A stretch of 64,000 nt of DNA from JAICMB01 sp963802915 (GCA_963802915.1 CAWDKQ010000007.1:626234-690233), one strand, 5' to 3'. Counted from the stretch's first letter, positions 34,166 to 42,775 are shown. Notes: generated by a model not told the origin, from the sequence alone. Numbers and translations are program-made.

Positions 34166-35104
34166 ATGGACCCTATCACCGATGTTTTCACCGCCATGCG
34201 CGTGCAGAGCGTGCTCTATGGCCGTATCGAGGCGTGCGCGCCGTGGGGTTTCGAGGCCGAATCGAGTCCTAACGCCTGTTTCGGAACTGTTCTCCGCGGG
34301 AGCTGTTGGCTTTCCGTTAGCGGGATCGCTAAACAGATTGCTTTAGCTGGCGGAGACTGCTTCCTGATCGCTCCGGGGCGGGCTTACGCTTTGAGAGATC
34401 ATCCTTTCAGCTCCACACGCAACATCGCGGAGATTGTCGCTGGTCAGTCGGGGAAGATCATCCACTGGGGCGGCAGCGGGCCGGCATCGACCATCATTGG
34501 CGGTACGTTTGAATTCGATGAAGCGAGCAGCAAGCCCCTAATGGGATTGTTACCGCCTTTAATTCACATTCGCGCCGACCGGGTCCGCACCACGGGTCTC
34601 CAAACGACGCTGCAATTGCTCGCGGACGAGACGGCTGCTCCCGGTCCGGGATCTCAACTCGTCGTCAACCGCTTGGCCGATCTTCTTTTCATTCACGCGA
34701 TTCGCGCGTATGTAGCGTCCGACGAGTGCTCCCGAACGGGATGGCTGCACGCGCTCTCCGATTCGCAAATCGGGATAGCGTTGCGCGCGATCCACGAAAA
34801 GCTGGAGCATCCCTGGACCGTAGCGGCGTTAGCGTCTGTGGCCGGTCTGTCCCGTTCGGCTTTCGCGCTGCGATTTAAGCAACTGGTGGGCGAGGCCCCG
34901 CTTGAGTATTTGACCCGCTGGCGAATGTATAAAGCGAGTAACTTATTGCGTGAACGCAATGTGAAGCTGGCCGAGGTTGCGGGGCGTGTCGGGTATTACT
35001 CGGACGGCGCCTTTAACAAAGCATTCAAAAGAGTTTTGGGTTTGACGCCGGGCGAGTACCGGAAAAACGGATCGCTCGCGAAGGCCGCGCGTGCGGATAC
35101 TTAA
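34166..35104 (+). CDS. AraC-family transcriptional regulator with N-terminal cupin
   Basis: 312 residues. Residues ~1-150 form the cupin sensor domain of the AraC_binding_2/Cupin_6 type (FGTVLRGSCWLSV, GGDCFLIAPGRAY). Two helix-turn-helix motifs fill the C-terminus: WTVAALASVAGLSRSAFALRFK, then KLAEVAGRVGYYSDGAFNKAFKRVLGLTPGEYR, the standard AraC second helix. Such proteins often control exported or detoxifying enzymes. The divergent START-like gene is the likely target. Overlapping upstream repeats suggest autoregulation. Confidence 0.9.
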   Translation: MDPITDVFTAMRVQSVLYGRIEACAPWGFEAESSPNACFGTVLRGSCWLSVSGIAKQIALAGGDCFLIAPGRAYALRDHPFSSTRNIAEIVAGQSGKIIHWGGSGPASTIIGGTFEFDEASSKPLMGLLPPLIHIRADRVRTTGLQTTLQLLADETAAPGPGSQLVVNRLADLLFIHAIRAYVASDECSRTGWLHALSDSQIGIALRAIHEKLEHPWTVAALASVAGLSRSAFALRFKQLVGEAPLEYLTRWRMYKASNLLRERNVKLAEVAGRVGYYSDGAFNKAFKRVLGLTPGEYRKNGSLAKAARADT

Positions 35105-35387
35105 TGGTTAGTACTATTTGCAACTGATAGCGCTACTGTTACTATATGCCTGACGAGTGCGGGCGAGTCGTCGAACTCCGTCACGGTTTCGGTCGCAGCA
35201 ACTGCACCGGGCAGTCCCTCCTATCTTAGAAACCGGCGCCAGCCGGGAGGCCACATCACTGATGCGCCAAATATCCCAGTCGAGCAGTGGAGTAGGTACT
35301 TTCTTAAGGGGTTTCTAAGGGTGACCCCCATCGGAGTTAGTCCTAGTACCCTGATATGCGGCTCCCGTGTGCAGCCGATAAACGTTT
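35105..35387 (+). pseudogene. gene-free stretch with a decayed fragment of a Solibacter-type C-terminal domain
   Basis: No gene is present. In the same frame as, and directly after, the AraC stop the sequence stays open for ~100 codons without a start. At about 35135-35209 it reads as SAGESSNSVTVSVAATAPG, which resembles the end of Ig-like or Solibacter uncharacterised C-terminal domains of large acidobacterial secreted proteins. It is probably a remnant of a lost gene. The remaining ~180 bases hold no clear promoter apart from what the next gene needs. Confidence 0.35.
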
Positions 35388-36128
35388 ATGAACGAAGCGT
35401 TTGCAATGCCGGGTGACAACGAAGTTCGAGTGAATCCCACCGAGAACCGAAAACCTATGATTCGGATACTCATCGCCGATGACCATCCCATCGTTCGGGA
35501 CGGTCTCCGTAAACTGCTGAGTCTCGAAGACGATTTCGAAATCGTCGCCGAGGCGAGCGATGGCCGCGAGGTGCTTGACAAGGTGCAGGAACTCGATCCG
35601 GATGTACTGCTGCTTGACCTCCGGATGCCTAACCTCGATGGTTTGTCGACCCTCCAGGCAATGGCGCAGCTTAACAAGAAAACCAGGGTCATCGTTTTGA
35701 CCGCCTCGGAAGACAAGAACGAATTTGTCCAGGCTATGAAGCTGGGCTGTTCGGGCATCGTCTTAAAGCAGACTGCTCCTGACCTAATCGTCAAGAGCAT
35801 CCGCAAAGTATACGGCGGCGAGATCTGGCTCGATTCGCACACGACGGCGGCCGTCATGCGCCAGTTTGCCGCGCCGGGAGACCTCACTGGTCCCGCCGGA
35901 TCGGGGAAGACACGCGAACGCTCTCCGCTCAGCACGCGCGAACGCGAAATTGTTCAACTCGTCGCACAGGGCTACAAGAACAAGGAAATGGCGGAGAAGA
36001 TGTTCATCAGCGAGCAGACGGTGAAGAACCACCTGCACAATATCTTCGACAAGCTCGGGGTTTCCGATCGCCTGGAACTCGCGCTGTACGCGATCCACAA
36101 AGGCCTGCACATCAACGCGGAGAGATAG
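35388..36128 (+). CDS. NarL/FixJ-type response regulator
   Basis: 246 residues. A receiver domain begins near residue 25 (IRILIADDHPIVRDGL), with the phospho-acceptor aspartate in VLLLDLRMPN and the lysine in IVLKQTAPD. A LuxR-type helix-turn-helix (LSTREREIVQLVAQGYKNKEMAEKMFISEQTVKNHLHNIFDKL) closes the protein. The 24-residue N-terminal extension is unusual, and an ATG at 35457 would give a standard start. No cognate sensor kinase is adjacent. Confidence 0.88.
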   Translation: MNEAFAMPGDNEVRVNPTENRKPMIRILIADDHPIVRDGLRKLLSLEDDFEIVAEASDGREVLDKVQELDPDVLLLDLRMPNLDGLSTLQAMAQLNKKTRVIVLTASEDKNEFVQAMKLGCSGIVLKQTAPDLIVKSIRKVYGGEIWLDSHTTAAVMRQFAAPGDLTGPAGSGKTRERSPLSTREREIVQLVAQGYKNKEMAEKMFISEQTVKNHLHNIFDKLGVSDRLELALYAIHKGLHINAER

Positions 36129-36130
36129 TT

Positions 36131-38077
36131 CTACATGTACTCGGGCGCGTCGATGCCGAGTACATGGAGCGTGCGCTCCAGTTGCTGCCGGAAGAAGTCG
36201 CACATCCACAGCAGGAACGTACGCCGTTCGCGGTTCTCCTCATGGAGCACCGGGTATTCGTGGTAAAAGTTATTGAACGCTTGGGAGAGCTGGAATGCGT
36301 ACCTGGCGACGTGCGCCGGTTCCCCGGAAGCCACGGCTCGTTCGATCGCTGAATCCACTTTCGAAGCGATCAGCAGTAATTGCCAGAAATCCTCCGATTC
36401 CAACTGTCTTGCCAGCGCCGCCCGATCCAATTCACTCTTAAAGTCCGGCAGAGTCTCACCTCGTTCCGCCAGCTTGCGCAATATGTTCCGCGCCCGCACC
36501 GCGGCATACTCCACGTATGGTCCCGTCTCACCCTCGAAACTCAGTGCCTCCTGAAAGTCAAAAGCGATTACTGAGTTCCGCGTGTATTTGAGCATGAAAT
36601 AGCGCAATGCGCCGATGGCGATCTGGGATGCAATCTTGAGTTGCTCCTCGGCCGGCGCTTCCGAGTGACGCGAATTCACTTCCTCCTGCGCTTTCTCGAT
36701 CAATTTGTCGATCAGGTCGTCGGCTTTCACGCCCAGTCCTTTACGGCCCGACACCTCGACGTATGGTTTACGCTTGTCCTCGTCAGAGAGTTCGATTCCC
36801 AGCTCAACGCAGGTTCTCGGCGAAAGAGCTACCATTTCGTATGAAAAATGTACGGAGCGATCTGCTTGCTCGTTATAGCCCAACGCGCGCAAACCCGCCA
36901 CCACGACATCCTGCAGGTAGGATTGGCGCGAGTCGATGACGTTGTAGACTCGCTCTGCGTGGCCGAACGATGGCGCGCCCGGCTCGGTGGCTTCGTCGTT
37001 TGAGGCCCAAACTTCGTGGCCATCCGGATAGCGAAACCAGCGCCGATAAAAGAAATCTTTACCGAGCAGGCCGAATTTCCAAAGCTGATAGGCGATGTCC
37101 TTGCCAACGTACGTCACGGTTCCGTTGGATCGCACGATGACCTTGCTGTCTTCTTCATCGGTGGAGTCCGAAAACGCCGAACCCGGCATTACCCAACAGC
37201 CTTTATTCTTGCCTTCCGTCTCGAAATAGATGGCCTTACGTTCCTTTAATTGCTCGAACGCCACGGCCCAGAATTTGAGATGCAGGATCTCGCTTTCGCG
37301 CGGCAGGACATCGTATTCGACGCCGAGGCGAAGCATGGTCCGTAAATGCGCGTTGACGATGGCATCCGCGACAACGTGCGCGATCTCCGCTTCGGCACCT
37401 TCGCCGGCTTCAATAGCATGCAGGGTCTCGTGACGCCAGGCGACGGATTCCGGATGCTCGTTGAAATACTGCGAGGTGCGCGCGTAGAGATCCCAGCAGT
37501 AGTAATCGAAGCGATCCTGCCGCGCCAACTGCTGAACTTCTTCCGCCGATTTCTTCTCCAGGCGCCTAAAACCCACCACAACATCGGCAACCTGCACACC
37601 AGTGTTATCGATATAGTTCTGAACTTCGACGTTGTTGCCGATGGCGCGCAGCATTCGGACGAAAGTGTCGCCCAGAATCGCATTGCGAAGATGCCCTATG
37701 TGGGCGGCCTTGTTCGGGTTGATATTGGTATGCTCGACGATGATCTTGCCGAGCGAACTTTCCTCGCGACTTGCCGCGACGCGGAGGATAGCATCGGCAT
37801 ACGCGCCGCGATCGAATCGGACATTGATGTAGCCGTTGCCGGCAACTTCCATCGCGCTGACACCTTCGATAGGTCCAAGGTCCGCGATCAGTTTTGTCGC
37901 GATCGCCTTTGGAGATTGCTTCAATTGACGCGCAAGCTGGAAGGCGACCGGTATTGCCAGTTCGCCGAAGCTCGCCTGCTTCGGTTGTTCGGGCATGACC
38001 GGCACTTCGGTGCCATACTGTTCCCGAACGTGTGCCGCGATCCGCTTGCTGATGTTTTCCTCGATCGTGTTAAACAC
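36131..38077 (-). CDS. argS: arginyl-tRNA synthetase
   Basis: 648 residues from a GTG at 38077 (VFNTIEENISKRIAAHVREQYG), although the frame is open to 38137 and would overlap the divergent ferredoxin gene. ArgS attaches arginine to its tRNA. The class I motif is HIGHLRNAILGDTFVR, preceded by VEHTNINPNKAAHIGH. The Add-1 N domain and the C-terminal anticodon-binding domain (DFFRQQLERTLHVLGIDAPEYM) are complete. TATACT lies seven bases before the GTG, so the mRNA may be leaderless. Confidence 0.95.
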   Translation of the reverse strand: MFNTIEENISKRIAAHVREQYGTEVPVMPEQPKQASFGELAIPVAFQLARQLKQSPKAIATKLIADLGPIEGVSAMEVAGNGYINVRFDRGAYADAILRVAASREESSLGKIIVEHTNINPNKAAHIGHLRNAILGDTFVRMLRAIGNNVEVQNYIDNTGVQVADVVVGFRRLEKKSAEEVQQLARQDRFDYYCWDLYARTSQYFNEHPESVAWRHETLHAIEAGEGAEAEIAHVVADAIVNAHLRTMLRLGVEYDVLPRESEILHLKFWAVAFEQLKERKAIYFETEGKNKGCWVMPGSAFSDSTDEEDSKVIVRSNGTVTYVGKDIAYQLWKFGLLGKDFFYRRWFRYPDGHEVWASNDEATEPGAPSFGHAERVYNVIDSRQSYLQDVVVAGLRALGYNEQADRSVHFSYEMVALSPRTCVELGIELSDEDKRKPYVEVSGRKGLGVKADDLIDKLIEKAQEEVNSRHSEAPAEEQLKIASQIAIGALRYFMLKYTRNSVIAFDFQEALSFEGETGPYVEYAAVRARNILRKLAERGETLPDFKSELDRAALARQLESEDFWQLLLIASKVDSAIERAVASGEPAHVARYAFQLSQAFNNFYHEYPVLHEENRERRTFLLWMCDFFRQQLERTLHVLGIDAPEYM

Positions 38078-38130
38078 AAATTCCAGTATAAGAACCTTCG
38101 GCTTTCGAAGCGCTTGGTATCCTGAAAGCA

Positions 38131-38514
38131 GTGCCAAAGGTTACCATTCAAGGGAAAACTGTAGAATTCGAGAAGGGTAAGCTGCCCTACGAGGAACACG
38201 GAAAGCCCGAATCCATCCTCGACATCTGTATCAACAACGGCATCCATCTCGAACATGCTTGCGGCGGTAACTGTGCATGCACTACGTGCCACGTCATCGT
38301 TACGAAGGGGATGGAGAATCTCTCGGAGATGGATGATGACGAGGCGGACCGTCTCGACATGGCCGCCGGATTGACGCTCCGTTCCAGGCTTGGTTGCCAA
38401 TGTGTTGTCGAGGGCGATGTTGAGGTTGAGATTCCGGATTGGAATCGCAATTATGTCAGCGAAGGCGGCGGATCCATGAATTTGGGTGACGCAATTCCTG
38501 TCGCCAAGAAATAA
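38131..38514 (+). CDS. 2Fe-2S ferredoxin (adrenodoxin/Isc type)
   Basis: 127 residues from a GTG. The cluster ligands are C-GGNCA-C-TT-C (Cx5Cx2C) in HACGGNCACTTCHVIV and the distal cysteine in SRLGCQC, the vertebrate-type or Isc-type pattern rather than the plant type. EEEADRLDMA-like acidic segments (MDDDEADRLDMA) form the usual partner-binding face. A C-terminal extension of ~30 residues follows. Probably an electron carrier for iron-sulfur assembly or an oxygenase. No isc genes are adjacent. Confidence 0.88.
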   Translation: MPKVTIQGKTVEFEKGKLPYEEHGKPESILDICINNGIHLEHACGGNCACTTCHVIVTKGMENLSEMDDDEADRLDMAAGLTLRSRLGCQCVVEGDVEVEIPDWNRNYVSEGGGSMNLGDAIPVAKK

Positions 38515-38526
38515 ACCACTCCCTCC

Positions 38527-38585
38527 CTCCGCTTGCTGACGCGCGCGGTTCCGTAAGGTCGTGAAAATCCAGGACAGCGTTGCGG
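38527..38585 (-). repeat. 59-bp dispersed intergenic repeat, copy B
   Basis: Reverse complement of 8047-8105 with about five differences. It lies in the 122-base gap between the ferredoxin and msrA genes. The rest of the gap holds only the msrA promoter region (TATCTT at 38615-38620) and ribosome site. Confidence 0.8.
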
Positions 38586-38636
38586 GGCAATAGCGGGCTC
38601 GTTTCGCGGTGCTCTATCTTAAAAGAAGGAGCCATC

Positions 38637-39098
38637 ATGAAAGCAACATTTGCCGCAGGTTGTTTCTGGGGAGTCGAGGAAGCATTCCGTAATCTGCCCG
38701 GTGTAAATTCCACGGCCGTAGGATACGAAGGCGGCGCGCTTAACAATCCGACTTATGAAGATGTCTGCACGGATCGAACCGGTCATGCCGAGGTTGTCCA
38801 AGTGGATTACGACCCCGCGCAGGTCAGTTACGATCAGTTACTGGACACCTTCTGGGCCAACCACGATCCCACTACCAAGAATCGCCAGGGACCGGATGTT
38901 GGAACGCAGTATCGCTCCGCGATCTTCTATCACACGCCGGAGCAAGAGGCTGCCGCGCGAGCTTCACTTCAGAAGACGCAAGCGAACTTCAAGCGTCCGA
39001 TCGTGACTGAGATCACGCCCGCTAAGGATTTTTATCGGGCGGAGGAGTACCATCAACAGTACCTCGCGAAGCGGGGCCTGTCGCAGTGCCATTTCTAA
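38637..39098 (+). CDS. msrA: peptide methionine sulfoxide reductase A
   Basis: 153 residues. It repairs methionine-S-sulfoxide in proteins. The catalytic cysteine is in AAGCFWGVEEAF, with the usual GYEGG, TGHAEVVQVDYDP, DPTTKNRQGPDVGTQYRSAIFY and EEYHQQYLAKRG blocks. The start is set by AGAAGGAG at 38624-38631. The C-terminus has one further cysteine (SQCHF), a candidate resolving residue. The last 77 bases overlap the convergent cyclase gene. Confidence 0.95.
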   Translation: MKATFAAGCFWGVEEAFRNLPGVNSTAVGYEGGALNNPTYEDVCTDRTGHAEVVQVDYDPAQVSYDQLLDTFWANHDPTTKNRQGPDVGTQYRSAIFYHTPEQEAAARASLQKTQANFKRPIVTEITPAKDFYRAEEYHQQYLAKRGLSQCHF

Positions 39099-40230
39099 CC
39101 AGCGATACGGAGAGATCCGGCGGCGACGCTGCGTCGAGCACGATACCTGGAGGCAAATTCACGTTTCGAGGTCCAATATGAAAACGTTGACGGCCCTCCG
39201 ATGAGCTTCGTAAGCTGAAGTGGACAATGAGCTGCGAGAGGCTCGCGGTATTCATAAGCCAGGAGCTTCCGCGTAGTTGAAGCGTGATGCGCGGCGCCGA
39301 TTGTTCCGCGAGATTGTAGCCACGGGGTACGTCGCTGAATTCCACTGGCACGCTGACAATACGGATGGTGCTGCCGGTGGCAACCAGCGAAGTGCCCCAT
39401 ACGAGCGCGGCGATGCCAGCTGCCATCAGTTTCAATTTCGCGTCCGCGAGCACAAGTCTTGTTATGCGCCGATGCCATCGCCGCTTGGGACGCCGCTGGC
39501 CTGTTTGAAGCAATTGGGCGAGTTGCTCGGAAGTCTCAATCAGGCGCGCGCGTCCCTGTTCCATTAGCGTGACCTCGCCCCGCTCCTCGGAAGAAACGAT
39601 GACCAGCGCGTCAGTTCTTTCCGATAGGCCCAGTCCGGCTCGATGCCTTGTCCCATACACCAACGGCACGTCTTGACGCTCAGTTAGAGGTAGAATCGCG
39701 GATGCTTCGATCAATCGGTCTCCCGCGATCAGGACCGCGCCGTCGTGAAGCGGAGAAGTCTTTTGAAAAATTGCCTCCAACAACTGTGCCGAGACGGTCG
39801 CGCCAACCTGCACTCCGCCGGTGACCACGCCGGCCATGGTTTCCTGACCGAGAACAACGATGAGCGCTCCGGTCCGCGAGGCGGCAAGGTGCATGGATGC
39901 GTCGGCGATGGCGCGTCCAGTCTGCGCCGGCGCTGCGGTCTGCTGCGGGAGCAGACGGAACATGGTATTCAATCGCAACAGAACATAGCGCAACTCGGAT
40001 TGAAACGTGAGCACCAGAACCGCGATGCCAATGAACGCGCAAGCTTCCAGCACCCAACTTGTTATAAGCAAATCGAAGTTGCGAGCCACCAGCGCTCCGG
40101 CGTAGAGAGCCACGATCACAATGGCCGTGCGGAGGGCTCGCGCTTCCCGCGCAAGGTGCAGAAGCACGTATAGAAAGATGGTGACCGTGCAGTAGTCTAT
40201 GACGTTCTGCCAGCGAATGAGGGTCCACAT
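39022..40230 (-). CDS. diadenylate cyclase fused to a YbbR-like domain (CdaA-CdaR fusion)
   Basis: 402 residues from the ATG at 40230 (a GTG at 40254 is in frame). Three N-terminal helices (about 12-26, 36-46, 62-78) are followed by the DAC domain with DGA (163-165) and RHR (195-197), the two catalytic motifs that make c-di-AMP from two ATP. After residue ~245 comes a basic linker, a fourth helix (268-286) and one YbbR-type beta repeat (VPVEFSDVPRGYNLA). In Firmicutes cdaA and the regulator cdaR (YbbR) are separate neighbouring genes; here they are one protein. The 3' end overlaps msrA by 77 bases. Confidence 0.9.
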   Translation of the reverse strand: MWTLIRWQNVIDYCTVTIFLYVLLHLAREARALRTAIVIVALYAGALVARNFDLLITSWVLEACAFIGIAVLVLTFQSELRYVLLRLNTMFRLLPQQTAAPAQTGRAIADASMHLAASRTGALIVVLGQETMAGVVTGGVQVGATVSAQLLEAIFQKTSPLHDGAVLIAGDRLIEASAILPLTERQDVPLVYGTRHRAGLGLSERTDALVIVSSEERGEVTLMEQGRARLIETSEQLAQLLQTGQRRPKRRWHRRITRLVLADAKLKLMAAGIAALVWGTSLVATGSTIRIVSVPVEFSDVPRGYNLAEQSAPRITLQLRGSSWLMNTASLSQLIVHFSLRSSSEGRQRFHIGPRNVNLPPGIVLDAASPPDLSVSLVRNGTATGPASRGTVDGTPPPDKNP

Positions 40231-40311
40231 ATTGGTTAACTTGGCCAGAAACACGAAGGCGAACGCACAACGGCGTCCGCCTTTTGAAATTCACTTTGGA
40301 AGCGGCGCGTG

Positions 40312-40650
40312 TCAGCCCGCCTTTACATGACATTTAGTGCAGTTGCCTGTCACTCCAAAAGCCTGGCCACCGGGATGATGGCAGGTACCACAGGAGGTAT
40401 GAGCTGTTTCGGCCGGCTTATGCATTCCAGCCTTCCAGTTCAGCGGCGCTTTCGACTGGGGCCAGAGCTTATCGTGGCAGACCTTGCAATCGTTCTTCTC
40501 GCGTTCTACGTGTTTGGCGTGATCGAAAGTCACGTTCCCGTTTTTCGCCTCAAACGTCAGTTTGGCAGGAGCTTTCTTATCCTGTGCCAACGTTGCGAAT
40601 CCGCAGGCGACGAAGCAGGAAATTACCAACGCAGTTAACCAAAGGCGCAT
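40312..40650 (-). CDS. periplasmic triheme cytochrome c7-type protein
   Basis: 112 residues with a signal peptide (LWLTALVISCFVACGFATLAQ). Three CxxCH haem sites occur at 55-59 (CKVCH), 87-91 (CGTCH) and 104-108 (CTKCH), with spare histidines (H44, H47, H77, H84, H92) available as distal ligands. The size and spacing resemble the cytochrome c7/class III family, which carries electrons across the periplasm. No reductase or oxidase genes are adjacent, so the partner is unknown. Confidence 0.85.
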   Translation of the reverse strand: MRLWLTALVISCFVACGFATLAQDKKAPAKLTFEAKNGNVTFDHAKHVEREKNDCKVCHDKLWPQSKAPLNWKAGMHKPAETAHTSCGTCHHPGGQAFGVTGNCTKCHVKAG

Positions 40651-40693
40651 ATATCTCGATCATAACAACGTCAAGTTCAAATCACTGGAGCAG

Positions 40694-41167
40694 CTACTTC
40701 AACGACAGCCGGTAAACGGTCCAATCGTCGAGCGGACGCGCTCCGAGCTTCTCATAGAAGTCGATCGCGGGTTGGTTCCACTTGAGGACGGCCCATTGCA
40801 AGCGCCCGCAGCCGCGCTTTCTCGCAAGGTCTTCGAGGTAGGCGAGGAGCGCTTTGCCGATTCCGAGTCCGCGATATTGGGGGTCGACGAAAAGATCTTC
40901 GAGGTAGATCCCAGGACGCCCGGTGAATGTCGAGAAATTATGAAAGAAGACGGCGAAGCCCGCGGGAGCTTCACCTGAATATGCAAACACTGCTTCAGCC
41001 ACTCTGCGGCTTCCGAAGAAACTTTCCCGAAGTATTTCTTCTGATGCCGTTACTTCGTGAATCAGTTTCTCGTAGTCCGCCAGTTTGCGAATGAAGGAGA
41101 GCAACAGCGGCACGTCCGCTTCGGATGCCGACCGGATGACGACGGCAGCGGGAGTTGGAAAGCTCAT
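40694..41167 (-). CDS. GNAT N-acetyltransferase
   Basis: 157 residues. The acetyl-CoA site motif A is LFVDPQYRGLGIGKALL, followed by WAVLKWNQPAIDFYEKLGA. The overall sequence (SFIRKLADYEKLIHEV near the start, the SAT1-like tyrosine in EDLFVD) resembles diamine or thialysine acetyltransferases. Its ATG overlaps the stop of the SRPBCC gene (ATGA), so the two are coupled. Confidence 0.85.
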   Translation of the reverse strand: MSFPTPAAVVIRSASEADVPLLLSFIRKLADYEKLIHEVTASEEILRESFFGSRRVAEAVFAYSGEAPAGFAVFFHNFSTFTGRPGIYLEDLFVDPQYRGLGIGKALLAYLEDLARKRGCGRLQWAVLKWNQPAIDFYEKLGARPLDDWTVYRLSLK

Positions 41168-41610
41168 ACGTCCGTGATTCTCTTATTGAGCCCAGCGCGG
41201 AGATTGATTCCGAACTGCACATACGCCTTCAGGCCGCATAAAGTGTGAGTCCATCCGGCATTCTGGCCCAACGCGCGCTTAACGCCCTCTTCGGTCATGG
41301 GAAACGACGATTCAGTGACTGTAACTACCGTGGCGTCGGTACCATCCGGCGCGAATTCGATGGTTGTGCGAATCCGTGGGCCCAGCGCGCTCGATTCAAG
41401 GACGATCTTACGATGCTCAACGACTTCCAGTACGTCGATGGAGACCTTCGCGCCCACGTCGCCGAACTCCCACTCGACCGTCCCTACTTGAATGGGTCCG
41501 CTGGCGCCCGAGATGAAGTAGTTGGACATTTTATCCGGGTCGACAACCGCGTCGAACACCTCGTTGACAGGGTTCAGAATGCGCTCCTGGACCTTCACGT
41601 CGAAATCCAT
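41164..41610 (-). CDS. SRPBCC/AHSA1-domain protein
   Basis: 148 residues from the ATG at 41610 (MDFDVKVQERILNPVNEV), chosen because GGAG precedes it by seven bases; an ATG at 41655 is in frame. The helix-grip fold of the activator-of-Hsp90-like family is suggested by the start and by HTLCGLKAYVQFG at the end. It probably binds a hydrophobic ligand. It overlaps the GNAT gene by four bases, forming a two-gene unit. Confidence 0.78.
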   Translation of the reverse strand: MDFDVKVQERILNPVNEVFDAVVDPDKMSNYFISGASGPIQVGTVEWEFGDVGAKVSIDVLEVVEHRKIVLESSALGPRIRTTIEFAPDGTDATVVTVTESSFPMTEEGVKRALGQNAGWTHTLCGLKAYVQFGINLRAGLNKRITDV

Positions 41611-41709
41611 CTTGGTCTCCGTTCCTGGTTCGTGTTCGATTCTCACATAGGGCATTTGGCCTACTCTTATTTAGAGCCGCTGCCGATAGAAAGCGTAAGA
41701 GGTGATGCA

Positions 41710-41973
41710 GTGCAGGCGGATCAATTACCGAGGGCCTTGGGCTTCTTAGTCTACCGAGAACATTTGGATGGAGCTTCGGTCGAAGAGCTGTCGGAGGCGT
41801 TGCACGTCCCGCAGCGTTGGGTCGAAGAAAGAATCGAGGCGGTGCGTTTATGCCTCGAAAAACAGGTACGCGTCGAATGCGCGCCAGTGCCGCGCGTACG
41901 GCGAGTCGCGGCGACGGCGGGGCGGGGAACCGTCCTCAATATTCGATCAGCGAATAGACGTCATAGCCGTTAA
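41710..41973 (+). CDS. small helix-turn-helix protein
   Basis: 87 residues from a GTG preceded by AGAGGTGA. The middle (SVEELSEALHVPQRWVEERIEAVRLCL) has the spacing of a helix-turn-helix or sigma region-4-like motif, and the tail is basic (RVRRVAATAGRG). It is divergent from the SRPBCC gene, and its last 38 bases overlap the convergent apt gene. The same frame is open far upstream but only in antisense to the SRPBCC gene. Real coding is likely but not certain. Confidence 0.5.
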   Translation: MQADQLPRALGFLVYREHLDGASVEELSEALHVPQRWVEERIEAVRLCLEKQVRVECAPVPRVRRVAATAGRGTVLNIRSANRRHSR

Positions 41974-42481
41974 GTCTATCGCGGCCTTTTAAGAAGCCGA
42001 GTTCCAATACAAACCCCAATCCGGCCACATTGCCCTGGAGCTTCTCCACGAGTTTGGTTACCGCCGCGGCGGTTCCACCTGTTGCGAGTACGTCGTCGAT
42101 GACGAGAACGTTCTGTCCCGGCTCAATGGCGTCGCGATGGATTTCGAGCACATCGGTTCCATACTCGAGCGCGTATTCAATTCGCTCGCAAGCAGCCGGT
42201 AATTTCTTGGGCTTGCGTACAGGCACGAAACCGGCGTTGAGCGCGTAGGCGAGCACGGGGGCGAAAATGAATCCGCGCGCTTCGATTCCGAGCACGACAT
42301 CTATGCTCGCGGTCTGATAATGCTCGCGCAGCAGATCCACCACGGCGCGCAGACCGCTCCGGTCCTTCAGGAGGGTCGTGATGTCGTAGAAATTAATCCC
42401 AGGCTTAGGGAAATCGGGCACCTCCCGAATCAGCTCCTTGAGAGCGCTCGCATCCGGGGTGATCACAGGCTTTGCATTCAT
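41936..42481 (-). CDS. apt: adenine phosphoribosyltransferase
   Basis: 181 residues. It salvages adenine to AMP with PRPP. The N-terminal ELIREVPDFPKPGINFYDITTLL, the GIEARGFIF block, and the PRPP motif NVLVIDDVLATGGTAAAV are all present. It sits six bases after acylphosphatase on the same strand in a compact three-gene unit. Confidence 0.96.
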   Translation of the reverse strand: MNAKPVITPDASALKELIREVPDFPKPGINFYDITTLLKDRSGLRAVVDLLREHYQTASIDVVLGIEARGFIFAPVLAYALNAGFVPVRKPKKLPAACERIEYALEYGTDVLEIHRDAIEPGQNVLVIDDVLATGGTAAAVTKLVEKLQGNVAGLGFVLELGFLKGRDRLNGYDVYSLIEY

Positions 42482-42487
42482 AATATT

Positions 42488-42775
42488 TTAGCGAATCAAA
42501 AAATCGGACCAGTTCTCCAGTGCCGCTTCCAGCTCTTCAACGCTACGCACGTCGGCCAAGCGCGGACCTTTACGAACGAGCCCGGCAAATTCCGAAAGCT
42601 GCTCGGGCGTTCCGATTGCGTAGACCTCCACGCCGCCGTCGTCGAGGTTTCTGGCCCAGCCGCGCACGCCTAATCCATTCGCGGCGTGTCGTACGAAGGA
42701 ACGAAAACCGACACCTTGTACGCGCCCATCGATTTTGTATTTGCGTGCGGCCTTACCGTGAGCGTGAGGTTTCAA
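42488..42775 (-). CDS. acyP: acylphosphatase
   Basis: 95 residues. It hydrolyses carboxyl-phosphate bonds. The catalytic arginine is in GRVQGVGFRSFV and the catalytic asparagine in GWARNLDDGGVEV. The ~10-residue N-terminus is longer than usual. Its ATG overlaps the stop of the DUF1080 gene (ATGA). Confidence 0.93.
   Translation of the reverse strand: MKPHAHGKAARKYKIDGRVQGVGFRSFVRHAANGLGVRGWARNLDDGGVEVYAIGTPEQLSEFAGLVRKGPRLADVRSVEELEAALENWSDFLIR

Noticed and set aside
34062..34346. A short plus-strand frame before the AraC gene
   Set aside because: Covers the operator repeats and the first part of the AraC gene in another frame.
41245..41709. Upstream extension of the small HTH frame
   Set aside because: It is antisense to the SRPBCC gene; only the part after the GTG at 41710 has a ribosome site and a motif.
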